Origin: DASXYU01 sp036502295
GTDB taxonomy: Bacteria; Actinomycetota; Actinomycetes; Mycobacteriales; Jatrophihabitantaceae
Assembly: GCA_036502295.1 (NCBI GenBank)
Contig: DASXYU010000058.1
Location: 1-27,466, forward strand
DNA length: 27,466 nucleotides
Direction of reading: 5' to 3'
Part shown: one piece after another, positions 7,846 to 15,637 of the stretch
Layout of the letters: each line of letters starts with the position of its first letter
Position numbering within the stretch: the first letter of the stretch is position 1
Notes under the pieces: model-generated
Told to the model about the DNA's origin: nothing
Seen by the model: only the letters and a program-made list of their open reading frames with translations
Databases searched by the model: none
Program-made: the position numbers and the translations under genes

Positions 7846-8196
7846 GTGATCCGCGTCCTCGTCGCTGATGACGACGTTGCCGTGCGCTCGGCGCTGGGCG
7901 ATCTGCTCGCCGCAGACTCCGAGATATCGGTCGTCGCTCTCTGCGCCGACGGGCGCGAGGCACTTCGCGCCCTTGATGAGGTGACACCCGATCTCGCCGT
8001 CCTCGACGTCCGCATGCCGGACGGCGGCGCTGGGCTCGTCCGCGCGTTCAGTAGCCGTGGCGTCCGGGTCGTCTGCTTCTCCGCCGACGAGGAGAGTTCG
8101 CACCAGATGATCGCTGCCGGCGCACGCGCCTTCCTCGCCAAGAGCGGCGAAATCCTCGACCTCACCAACACGTTGCGGATACTGGCGGCCGATTAG
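7846..8196 (+). CDS. Receiver-only (single-domain) response regulator (116 aa)
   Basis: Stand-alone CheY-like receiver. It has the acidic DDD at 8-10, phospho-acceptor D54 in LAVLDVRMPDGG, the conserved hydroxyl position S79 in VCFSA and K99 in FLAKSG. No output domain follows; the protein ends 17 residues after the lysine. A GTG at 7822 is also in frame, but GTG 7846 has GGAGGGA 5 nt before it and begins at beta-strand 1 (IRVLVADDD), so I chose it. Such proteins act as phosphate sinks, phosphorelay intermediates or protein-interaction switches. It converges on the kinase gene at 8237 (40 bp between stops) and lies downstream of the NarL-type regulator. The shared kinase is inference. Confidence 0.88.
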   Translation: MIRVLVADDDVAVRSALGDLLAADSEISVVALCADGREALRALDEVTPDLAVLDVRMPDGGAGLVRAFSSRGVRVVCFSADEESSHQMIAAGARAFLAKSGEILDLTNTLRILAAD

Positions 8197-8200
8197 GGTA

Positions 8201-8245
8201 TCGACCTAGCTCATCGACCTAGCTCATCGACCTAGCTCATCGACC
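8201..8245. repeat. Tandem 13-bp repeat, about 3.5 copies, between convergent genes
   Basis: TCGACCTAGCTCA is repeated exactly at 8201, 8214 and 8227, followed by a partial TCGACC. The TGA stop of the histidine kinase (8237-8239) is the end of the third copy, and the receiver gene ends 5 bp before the array. The near-palindromic AGCT core gives no strong hairpin and there is no T-run. The copies are identical, so the duplication is recent. Confidence 0.92.
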
Positions 8246-10231
8246 GGCTGTCCGCGGTACTTCAAGCGTGACTCTGGTGCCTCCGCCAGGGTTGGAGTCG
8301 AGCACGCAGCTTCCCCCGAGTGCGGCCGCTCTGCTCGCCATTCCGCGCACGCCGAGATGCCCGGGCTGCACCGGAAGCGGATCCGGAAGTCCGACTCCGT
8401 CGTCCTGCACGACGAGGCGCCAGAGGTCTGCGTCCTCGTCCAGAGTTGCCGTGACTCGTTTCGCCGCGGCGTGCTGGCGCGCATTACTCAACGACTCGCG
8501 GCCCGTCCGGTAGAACAGCGCCGCCACGTCGGGGGTGATGTCGGTGAGGCTGCCCTCCACGTTTACGTCGGTGTCGGTGTCGGCGAAGAATGACGCGGCC
8601 GTGTCGGCGAGCGCCTCGTGAAGTTGCCGTCCGGGCGAGTTCGGGGGTTCGAGGTCGAGCAGGATCTCGCGCAGGTGACGCTGCGCGCTGCTCACCAGCT
8701 CCGAGACGTCCTCCACCGCCTTCGCCGCCGCATCGAGGTCACCCCTGTGCAGGTGGCCGGCCACCAGCTGTAGACGCAGCTGGCTTGCCGCCAGGAGCTG
8801 GATCGAATCGTCGTGGACGTCGTTGGCGATGCGGGTTCGCTCGGCCTGTTCGGCGGAGACCAACTCGATGAGCAGGTTGCGCCGCTGCTCGGCGAGATCG
8901 GCGATCGCCCGCTGCGCGGATCGACGCTCGCGGATGTCGCGCTGGATGGTCGCGATCGCGATCGGTTGCTGCGTGAGGTCATCGCGCATCACGAACGAGC
9001 TCACCGACACGGGAATGCTGCTCCCGTCGCGCCAGTCACGGATCGTGCTCTCACCACCAACGATGCCGTCGCGCATGGTCGGCCACTCCTCGACCGGAAG
9101 ACTCACCGGACGCGCCTGCTCGTCGTGGTAGTCGTTCATTCGTGTTTCGGTGACGTCGATGTCGTCCGGCAGACCCACGAGCGTGCGGCCGCCGCGGTTG
9201 AGGTAACGCAACCGGCCGTCGATATTCGCGATGCCGATGTAGTCGGGGCTGGATTCGAGGAGCCGTTCGAAGAGGGCGGCCCGCTGCTGCGACTCGTACA
9301 GCGGACTGATGTCGGCGAACTGGACGTGGATGACCTCGGGGTTGCCCGCATCGTCCCGGACCACGGAGATGCTGCGCGAGATCCAGCGCATCGTCTCGTC
9401 GGGGCGCTTGATCACCCGCATCCGCAGGATGCCCTGTTCGCCGCCGAGCATCCGCTCGATGTCGGCCTTGTCCTCCTCGAAGTCCTCGCCGGTGGTGATC
9501 GCCCGCCAGTGCAGGCCGGTCGCCTGGTGCAGCGCGCGGCCCACGATCTCCGCGCCCGCCGCGTTGATCGTGAGGATGCGTCCGTCGAGGTTGAGCATCG
9601 CGTGGCCGATGGGCGAGACCTCGAAGGCGGTGCCCCACAAGCGGTTGATCGAGCGCTCACGAGCCCGGGTGGTGAGAAGTTCGAGGCCGAGCCCGAGCGC
9701 ATCTGCGGCGGCGGCGAGTGCGCTGAGGTCATAGTCGCTGAACGGCTCGGAGCCGACGTAGCGGATGGAGTCCACGATGCCCCGGACGCCACCCCACGGG
9801 TAGCGGATCGGAGCGTAGGCGACGTGCTCGATCCCGATCTCAAGCTCGTGTTCACGCAGACGTTTGGCGTAGCCCGTCTCGGTGGCCGGCAGGCCGACAC
9901 TGGTGCGTGCCGTAAGCGTGGCGAAGTCGCTCACCCACGCCCGGTAGTCGTCCGCGGTCATCGTCCTGCCGAAGTCGATCAACTCCTGCTTCATCGCCGG
10001 GTCGCGGTGCGCGACGCCGATCACCGGTTCCGGCTGACCGTTGAGATCGAGCAGGATCACCGCACACCCGTCGCCGATCTCCTGCGCGATGAGCTCGGCG
10101 GTGGTGTTCGCCAGTGCCAGGAAGTCGTGCGACGAGGTGGCGATCGTCTCGGCCACTCGTGCCAGCAGGCGCCAACGCCGCATGCCGTCGGCGTCCTCTC
10201 CGTTGGGATGCTCGGTTGCCGACGCTGTCAT
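8237..10231 (-). CDS. Soluble GAF-PAS-PAS sensor histidine kinase, NarX/DesK-type (664 aa)
   Basis: Cytoplasmic kinase with no membrane segment. A GAF-like domain lies at about 25-185, PAS1 at about 200-310 (PIGHAMLNLDGRILTIN), and PAS2 at about 320-435 (SPDYIGIANIDGRLRYLN) with a PAC-type end IATIQRDIRERR. A HisKA_3 dimerisation domain follows, with phospho-acceptor H473 in RIANDVHDDSIQLLA. The HATPase_c domain has its N-box at N583 (SLSNARQHA), G1 DDGVG (610-614) and G2 GHLGVRGM (624-631). The ATG at 10231 has GGTGGA directly upstream. The gene lies 34 bp behind glgB on the same strand and is probably the distal gene of the glgE-treS-mak-glgB operon. GAF and PAS ligands cannot be read from the sequence; a redox, gas or metabolite signal is possible. 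Confidence 0.92.
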   Translation of the reverse strand: MTASATEHPNGEDADGMRRWRLLARVAETIATSSHDFLALANTTAELIAQEIGDGCAVILLDLNGQPEPVIGVAHRDPAMKQELIDFGRTMTADDYRAWVSDFATLTARTSVGLPATETGYAKRLREHELEIGIEHVAYAPIRYPWGGVRGIVDSIRYVGSEPFSDYDLSALAAAADALGLGLELLTTRARERSINRLWGTAFEVSPIGHAMLNLDGRILTINAAGAEIVGRALHQATGLHWRAITTGEDFEEDKADIERMLGGEQGILRMRVIKRPDETMRWISRSISVVRDDAGNPEVIHVQFADISPLYESQQRAALFERLLESSPDYIGIANIDGRLRYLNRGGRTLVGLPDDIDVTETRMNDYHDEQARPVSLPVEEWPTMRDGIVGGESTIRDWRDGSSIPVSVSSFVMRDDLTQQPIAIATIQRDIRERRSAQRAIADLAEQRRNLLIELVSAEQAERTRIANDVHDDSIQLLAASQLRLQLVAGHLHRGDLDAAAKAVEDVSELVSSAQRHLREILLDLEPPNSPGRQLHEALADTAASFFADTDTDVNVEGSLTDITPDVAALFYRTGRESLSNARQHAAAKRVTATLDEDADLWRLVVQDDGVGLPDPLPVQPGHLGVRGMASRAAALGGSCVLDSNPGGGTRVTLEVPRTAGR

Positions 10232-10265
10232 TCCACCGATTCTGAACTACCGGTGCGCGGCGCGA

Positions 10266-12437
10266 CTACTCGGGCTGATGGCGAAGCCAGAGCGTGCCGA
10301 GCGGCGGAACACGCAGCTGCGCAGAGGCGGGCATACCGTGCAGCGGTTCAGGTACGGCAGTGACGACCCCGGCGTTGCCCACACCGCTGCCGCCGTAGTC
10401 GGGGGCATCGGTGTTGATCACCTCGGCCCACCGGCCGGCCCAGGGCAGACCGATGCGGTACGCCTCGTGCGGAACTGGGGAGAAGTTCGAGATGCAGGCC
10501 AGCGCACCGTCCCAGCCGAAGCGCAGGAAGGAGAAGACGTTGCCCGACTCGTCATTAGCCTCGATCCAGGAGAATCCTCCGGGATCGATATCGCGCGCCC
10601 AGAGCGCTTCGATTCCGCGATACGTCCTGTTGAGGTCCGCGACGAGCCGCGCGATTCCGCGATGGTTGTCGCCCTGCGGGTCGTCCCCCTCGAGCAACCA
10701 CCAGTCCAGCGAGCGCTGCTCCGCCCACTCGCCACCCTGGGCGAACTCCTGACCCATGAAGAGCATCTGCTTGCCTGGATGCGCCCACATGTAGGCGTAG
10801 AGGCTGCGCAGCGTCGCGAACTTCTGCCACCGGTCACCGGAGACGCGGGTGAGCAGGGAACCCTTGCCGTGCACCACCTCGTCGTGTGAGAGGGGCAGAA
10901 CGAAGTTCTCGGTGTAGGCGTACATCATCGAGAACGTCATCTCGTGGTGGTGCCAACGGCGGTGCACCGGTTCGTGGCCGATGTAGTCGAGGGTGTCGTG
11001 CATCCAGCCCATGTCCCACTTGAAGCCGAAGCCGAGGCCGCCGAGATCGGTAGGACGGGTGACGCCGGGCCACGCCGTGGACTCCTCGGCGATCGTCACC
11101 GTGCCCGGCACGCGGCGGTACACGGTGGCGTTGAGTTCCTGCAGGAACGAGACCGCGTCGAGGTCCTCGCGTCCGCCGAGCTCATTGGGAGTCCACTCGC
11201 CGGGCTCGCGCGAATAGTCCAGGTAGAGCATGGAGGCGACGGCGTCGACGCGCAGCCCGTCGATGTGGAACTCCTCCAGCCAGTACAGCGCGTTGGCGAT
11301 CAGGAAGTTGCGGACCTCGACCCGGCCGAAGTCGAAGACGTAGGTTCCCCAGTCGGGGTGTTCGCCGCGGCGCGGGTCGGCGTGCTCGTAGAGCGGGGCA
11401 CCGTCGAAGCGCGCCAGTGCCCACGCGTCCTTGGGGAAGTGTGCCGGAACCCAGTCGGCGAGGACGCCGATGCCGGCTCGGTGCAGCGCATCAACGAGGT
11501 GCCGGAACTCGTCCGGAGTGCCGAAGCGGGACGTGGGGGCGTAGTAGCTCGTCACCTGGTATCCCCAGGAGCCGCCGTACGGGTGCTCCGCGACCGGCAG
11601 GAGCTCGACGTGGGTGAAGCCGTGCTGCGCGACGTGGGCAACGAGCTGCTTGGCGAGGTCGAGGTAGGAGAGTCCTTGTCGCCAGGAGCCGAGGTGTACC
11701 TCGTAGATCGATATCGGGGCGGCATGCCAAGCCGTGTTGGCGCGGTGATGCAGCCACTGCTCGTCGCTCCAGCGAAAGCGTGACGTGGTGACGACGCTGG
11801 CGGTGGCGGGCGGGACCTCCGTGGCGAAGGCGAGCGGATCGGCCTTCTCTTGCCAGGTGCCGTCAGCGGCGAGGATCTGGAACTTGTACTTGGCGCCGTC
11901 CCCGACGCCAGGCACGTAGAGCTCCCACACGCCGGAGGAGCCCAGCGAGCGCATCGGCAGCACGCTCGCGGACCAATGGGTGAAGTCGCTGGCGAGACGA
12001 ACCGAGCGGGCGTTGGGGGCCCAGACCGCGAAGGACGTGCCGCTCACTGGTCCCATCGGCGTCTCGTACTCCCGCACATGGGCGCCGAGCACCTTCCAGA
12101 GGTCCTCATGTCTGCCAGCCGCGATGAGGCCGAGGTCGAAGTCGCCCACGGTCGGCAGCCACCGATACGGGTCGTCCACCGGGTAGGTCTGTCCGCCGTA
12201 GGTGACGTCGAGGCGGTAGTCCGACGGATCGCCGCCGAGCACAGCCTCGAAGATGCCGCCCTCGTGCGCCCGCTCCATGGGGATGCGCGCGTCCTGCGTG
12301 ACGACGACGGCCGATTCGGCGTCGGGACGCAGCGTGCGGATGACCGTCCTGCCATCACCCGTCGGATGGGCGCCGAGCACGGCGTGCGGGTTGACGTGCT
12401 CACCGGCGAGGAGTTGGTCGAACTCAGAGCTACTCAC
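10266..12437 (-). CDS. glgB: 1,4-alpha-glucan branching enzyme (723 aa)
   Basis: GH13 branching enzyme that cuts alpha-1,4 chains and re-attaches them by alpha-1,6 bonds. It has an N-terminal N1 module, a CBM48 (about 120-220) and the (beta/alpha)8 barrel. The barrel carries ELLPVAEHPYGGSWGYQ, the nucleophile Asp398 in GLRVDAVASMLYLDY, the acid Glu in TIAEEST (about 451) and LSHDEVVHGKGSL. The length matches other actinobacterial GlgB proteins. The frame is open to 12488, but the GTG at 12437 overlaps the maltokinase stop in GTGA and gives the family N-terminus (SSSEFDQLLAGEHVNPHAVLG), so it is the likely start. It shapes the glucan made by GlgE and is translationally coupled to mak. Confidence 0.97.
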   Translation of the reverse strand: MSSSEFDQLLAGEHVNPHAVLGAHPTGDGRTVIRTLRPDAESAVVVTQDARIPMERAHEGGIFEAVLGGDPSDYRLDVTYGGQTYPVDDPYRWLPTVGDFDLGLIAAGRHEDLWKVLGAHVREYETPMGPVSGTSFAVWAPNARSVRLASDFTHWSASVLPMRSLGSSGVWELYVPGVGDGAKYKFQILAADGTWQEKADPLAFATEVPPATASVVTTSRFRWSDEQWLHHRANTAWHAAPISIYEVHLGSWRQGLSYLDLAKQLVAHVAQHGFTHVELLPVAEHPYGGSWGYQVTSYYAPTSRFGTPDEFRHLVDALHRAGIGVLADWVPAHFPKDAWALARFDGAPLYEHADPRRGEHPDWGTYVFDFGRVEVRNFLIANALYWLEEFHIDGLRVDAVASMLYLDYSREPGEWTPNELGGREDLDAVSFLQELNATVYRRVPGTVTIAEESTAWPGVTRPTDLGGLGFGFKWDMGWMHDTLDYIGHEPVHRRWHHHEMTFSMMYAYTENFVLPLSHDEVVHGKGSLLTRVSGDRWQKFATLRSLYAYMWAHPGKQMLFMGQEFAQGGEWAEQRSLDWWLLEGDDPQGDNHRGIARLVADLNRTYRGIEALWARDIDPGGFSWIEANDESGNVFSFLRFGWDGALACISNFSPVPHEAYRIGLPWAGRWAEVINTDAPDYGGSGVGNAGVVTAVPEPLHGMPASAQLRVPPLGTLWLRHQPE

Positions 12438-13834
12438 GCGTCGACCTCGGCGAGGGCGGTGAGCGAGGCGAGCGGGATGGGCAGCCACGTGGGCCGGAAA
12501 CGGGCTTCGTAGACCGCCTCGTAGACCGCCTTGTCCGCCACGAGCGCAGTGAGGGCCACCGGCGATTCGCGAGCATCAATACCGGTGCCGCTCCGGTAGC
12601 CGTCGAGGAAGGCATTGCGGTTGTGGACCGTCCACTCTGCCGCGCGACCGCGCAGCAGGTCGACGTCGACGTTCTGATCGCGCGCGAGTTCGATGACCCG
12701 ATGCTGGGCGGCATAGTCGAACGAGCGCAGCATGCCGGCGACGTCCTGCAGCGGCGAACGGAATGCCCGCCGTTGCAGCAGCACCCCGGTCGGTTCACCT
12801 TCGAAGTCGATGACGACCCACCGGCGCACCGTCCGTAGTACCTGCCCGAGGTGAAGATCGCCGTGGATGCGTTGCAGGTCGAGGGTTTCGCCATCGGCGG
12901 CGAAGGCGTCGAAGCGTGCGTGCAGCGCGGCAGCGAGGTCGCCGAGTTCGGGGACTACGTCGACCGCGTCGTCGAGTCGCCTGTGCATTCGCTCGGCCTG
13001 CTCGGCAAGGTCCTGCGCGGTGGCGCGATGTGCGCCGAACGCCTCAGCGAGATCGGCATGGACGGAGGCGATGGCTTCGCCAAGCCGTTCGGCCTCGCCG
13101 GAGAAGTCGCCGCCGGCCTCCTCCGGGCTCACCGAGGTATCCGCCAGGAGGTCCCGGATGCTGGTGTGGGCGAGGTCCCATCCGTCCGTTGCGGTGATGA
13201 GGAACTCCTGCAGCGTGGCCAGCGCGTACTCCTGGGTCGAGTCCGGACCGTCGACGTCAGCGCTGACCCAACCCAGCAGGCCCGCGACGTGTGCGCCGCC
13301 ACGTTCGGTGAGGGCCTGAAGCACCTCGATGTCCGGATTGATGCCGGGTTGCAGTCGGCGGAACACCTTGAGGATCGCCACATCGTCGAAGACGAGCGAC
13401 GTGTTGGACTGTTCGGCAGTCATCGGCAGGCTGCTCGCCGAGACCGGGATCGCTTCGGCTTCGGCGATGCGATGGAACCGCAACGCGTCAACCGGGGTCT
13501 CGTTGCTGAGCGCACTCAGCCACGCTCCGGTGACGTCCTTGTCGTGCAGCGCGTCGTATACCCAGCGCGGCCCGTCAGCCGTGTCGACCGTGCCGAGCAG
13601 GACGTGCTCCAGGGCGCTGGTCGGCTGGGCATGGAGCACGAGCGGCACCTGGTACAGCTCGCCGCCGCCATCGGCGTAGTCGAGTTGCGCGAAGACGAAG
13701 TGGATCTCGCCGAGGTAGGCGATCTCGCGAAGGACTACCGCGGAGAACTCACGGCCGCGCCCGCTGAACCAGCGCTGCTGCGGTAGCCATTCGCGGATGA
13801 GGTCGACGATCGCGTCGAGGAAAGCATCGCTCAC
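12434..13834 (-). CDS. mak: Maltokinase (ATP:maltose 1-phosphotransferase, 466 aa)
   Basis: Converts maltose and ATP to maltose-1-phosphate, the GlgE substrate. It has the bilobed aminoglycoside-phosphotransferase-like fold of Mak/Pep2. An N-terminal cap (WLPQQRWFSGRGREF) typical of maltokinase is followed by the beta-strand lysine in AILKVFRRL (K156). The catalytic loop is HGDLHLGQ (324-331) and the metal-binding VIDFEGEP lies at 341-348. The frame is open to 13945 inside treS. I chose GTG at 13834 because it shares GTGA with the treS stop and yields a family-like N-terminus (SDAFLDAIVDLIREWLPQQR). This gives about 466 aa, close to the mycobacterial enzyme. In several actinobacteria this domain is fused to TreS; here the genes are separate but coupled. 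Confidence 0.95.
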   Translation of the reverse strand: MSDAFLDAIVDLIREWLPQQRWFSGRGREFSAVVLREIAYLGEIHFVFAQLDYADGGGELYQVPLVLHAQPTSALEHVLLGTVDTADGPRWVYDALHDKDVTGAWLSALSNETPVDALRFHRIAEAEAIPVSASSLPMTAEQSNTSLVFDDVAILKVFRRLQPGINPDIEVLQALTERGGAHVAGLLGWVSADVDGPDSTQEYALATLQEFLITATDGWDLAHTSIRDLLADTSVSPEEAGGDFSGEAERLGEAIASVHADLAEAFGAHRATAQDLAEQAERMHRRLDDAVDVVPELGDLAAALHARFDAFAADGETLDLQRIHGDLHLGQVLRTVRRWVVIDFEGEPTGVLLQRRAFRSPLQDVAGMLRSFDYAAQHRVIELARDQNVDVDLLRGRAAEWTVHNRNAFLDGYRSGTGIDARESPVALTALVADKAVYEAVYEARFRPTWLPIPLASLTALAEVDA

Positions 13835-15630
13835 GCTGCCCCCGCCGGTTGGTTGCCTGCTGCCGGTTGAAGCCCTGCGGATTCGACACCTGCAGATTCG
13901 GCCCGTACGGATTCGGCCCATGTCGGCCGCGGCAGGCGGAACCAATAGAAACCATGTCCGGCGAGGCTGAGCAGATAGGGGAGTTCACCGATCGTCGGGA
14001 ACTGCGTGCCGCCGAGCAACTCGACGGGCGCCAACCCCTGCCACTGGCGCAGGTCGAGCTCCACCGGCTGCGCGAAGCGGGACAGGTTGTTCACGCACAG
14101 GACGAGGTCGTCCTCATATTCGCGAACGAAACTGAGCACAGAGGGGTTACTACCCCCGATATCTGAATACGAACCAAGGCCGAACGCAGGGTTAGCTTTG
14201 CGTGATTCGATCATCCTGCGGGTCCAGTGCAGCAGCGAGGACGTGTTGCGGGTCTGTGATTCAACGTTGGTGACCTGGAAGCCATAGATCGAATCCATGT
14301 TCACGGGCAGGTAGAGCCGCCCCGGATCGGCGTTGGAGAAGCCCGAGTTGCGGTCCGGCGTCCACTGCATCGGCGTGCGGACGCCGTCACGGTCTCCGAG
14401 CCAGATGTTGTCGCCCATCCCGATCTCGTCGCCGTAGTAGAGGATCGGCGAGCCGGGCAGTGAGAGCAGCAGCGCGGTGAAGAGCTTGATCTGGTTGGTG
14501 TCGTTCTCCAGCAGCGGAGCGAGTCGGCGGCGGATGCCGATGTTCGCCTTCATCCGCGGATCCTTCGCGTACTCCGCCCACATGTAGTCACGCTCTTCGT
14601 CGGTGACCATCTCGAGGGTGAGTTCATCGTGGTTGCGAAGGAAGATCCCCCATTGGCAGCGATCGGGGATCGCCGGGGTCTGCTCCATGATCTCGCTGAT
14701 CGGGTAGCGGCTCTCACGCCGCACGGCCATGAAGATGCGTGGCATGACCGGGAAGTGGAAGGCCATGTGGCACTCGTCGCCACCGACCGACGGGTTGCCG
14801 AAGTATTCGACGACGTCGGCGGGCCACTGGTTGGCCTCGCTGAGCAGCACTCGATCTGGGTAGTCGCGATCGACCTCCTTGCGCACGCGCCGGAGGAAAT
14901 CGTGGGTCTCGGGGAGGTTCTCGCCGTTCGTTCCGTCGCGGACGTAGAGATACGGCACCGCGTCGAGCCGGAAGCCGTCGACGCCGAGGTCGAGCCAGAA
15001 CCGCAGCGCGTTGAGGATCTCTTCCTGCACCGCGGTGGAGTCGAAGTTGAGGTCGGGTTGATGGCTGAAGAAGCGGTGCCAGTAGTACTGCTTGCGCACC
15101 GGGTCGAAGGTCCAGTTCGACGGCTCGGTGTCGACGAAGATGATGCGCGCGTCGGGGTAGCGGGAGTCGTCGTCGTTCCAGATGTAGTAATCGCCGTATG
15201 GGCCGGTGGGGTCGGCGCGGCTCGCCTGGAACCACGGGTGCTGATCGCTGGTGTGGTTCATGACGAAGTCGACGATGACGCGGATACCCCGGGCGTGGGC
15301 CGCGTCGAGGAAGTCGTGGAAGTCGTCGATCGTGCCGAACTCGGGCAGCACGCCCGTGTAGTCGCTGACGTCATAACCACCGTCGCGCAACGGCGAGGGG
15401 AAGAACGGCGGGAGCCAGAGGCAGTCGACGCCGAGCCACTGCAGATAGTCGAGCTTGCTGGTGAGGCCGGCCAGATCGCCGGTGCCGTCGCCGTTGGAAT
15501 CGGCGAAGCCACGCACCAGCACCTCGTAGAAGACGGCGGTCTTGAACCAGTCGGGGTCGCTTCGCGACACCGCCGAAGACACAGCGGGGTCGCTTCGCGA
15601 CACCGACGAAGACACAGCGGGGTCAGTCAT
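13831..15630 (-). CDS. treS: Trehalose synthase / maltose alpha-D-glucosyltransferase (599 aa)
   Basis: GH13 isomerase interconverting trehalose and maltose, the entry step of the GlgE pathway. Motifs include FYEVLVRGFADSNGDGTGDL (34-53), VIVDFVMNHTSDQHPWF, the nucleophile Asp223 in DGFRLDAVPYLY, acid Glu265 in LLSEANQWP and the transition-state Asp335 in FLRNHDEL. The length fits the TreS family. The frame continues upstream into glgE, but the ATG at 15630, 7 nt after the glgE stop, is the sensible start; its ribosome site is weak. Odd features: the N-terminus holds two copies of DPAVSS(S/A)VSRS from a 33-bp duplication, and the C-terminus has a low-complexity tail rich in ESA/RAES, also repeat-derived. 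Both lie outside the catalytic fold. Confidence 0.96.
   Translation of the reverse strand: MTDPAVSSSVSRSDPAVSSAVSRSDPDWFKTAVFYEVLVRGFADSNGDGTGDLAGLTSKLDYLQWLGVDCLWLPPFFPSPLRDGGYDVSDYTGVLPEFGTIDDFHDFLDAAHARGIRVIVDFVMNHTSDQHPWFQASRADPTGPYGDYYIWNDDDSRYPDARIIFVDTEPSNWTFDPVRKQYYWHRFFSHQPDLNFDSTAVQEEILNALRFWLDLGVDGFRLDAVPYLYVRDGTNGENLPETHDFLRRVRKEVDRDYPDRVLLSEANQWPADVVEYFGNPSVGGDECHMAFHFPVMPRIFMAVRRESRYPISEIMEQTPAIPDRCQWGIFLRNHDELTLEMVTDEERDYMWAEYAKDPRMKANIGIRRRLAPLLENDTNQIKLFTALLLSLPGSPILYYGDEIGMGDNIWLGDRDGVRTPMQWTPDRNSGFSNADPGRLYLPVNMDSIYGFQVTNVESQTRNTSSLLHWTRRMIESRKANPAFGLGSYSDIGGSNPSVLSFVREYEDDLVLCVNNLSRFAQPVELDLRQWQGLAPVELLGGTQFPTIGELPYLLSLAGHGFYWFRLPRPTWAESVRAESAGVESAGLQPAAGNQPAGAA
13879..13920. 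repeat. Imperfect triplicate of a GATTCGGCCC-type unit at the 3' end of treS
   Basis: GGATTCGACACC, GATTCGGCCCGTAC and GGATTCGGCCCA follow each other within the last codons of treS and encode the WAESVRAESAGVESAG tail. The copies are diverged, so this is older or weaker than the exact arrays elsewhere in the window. Confidence 0.6.
15553..15625. repeat. 33-bp tandem duplication (2.2 copies) at the start of treS
   Basis: A unit starting GGGGTCGCTTCGCGACACCG occupies 15553-15585 and 15586-15618 with a single base difference, plus a partial third copy. The period is a multiple of three, so the reading frame is kept and the protein gains an 11-residue repeat. Inside each unit TCGCTTCGCGA is itself nearly dyad-symmetric. 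Confidence 0.9.
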
Positions 15631-15637
15631 CGTGTCA

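Noticed and set aside
8201..8245. The tandem arrays in the window considered as CRISPR-like repeats
   Set aside because: Units are directly adjacent without spacers, only two to four copies each, and no cas genes are present.
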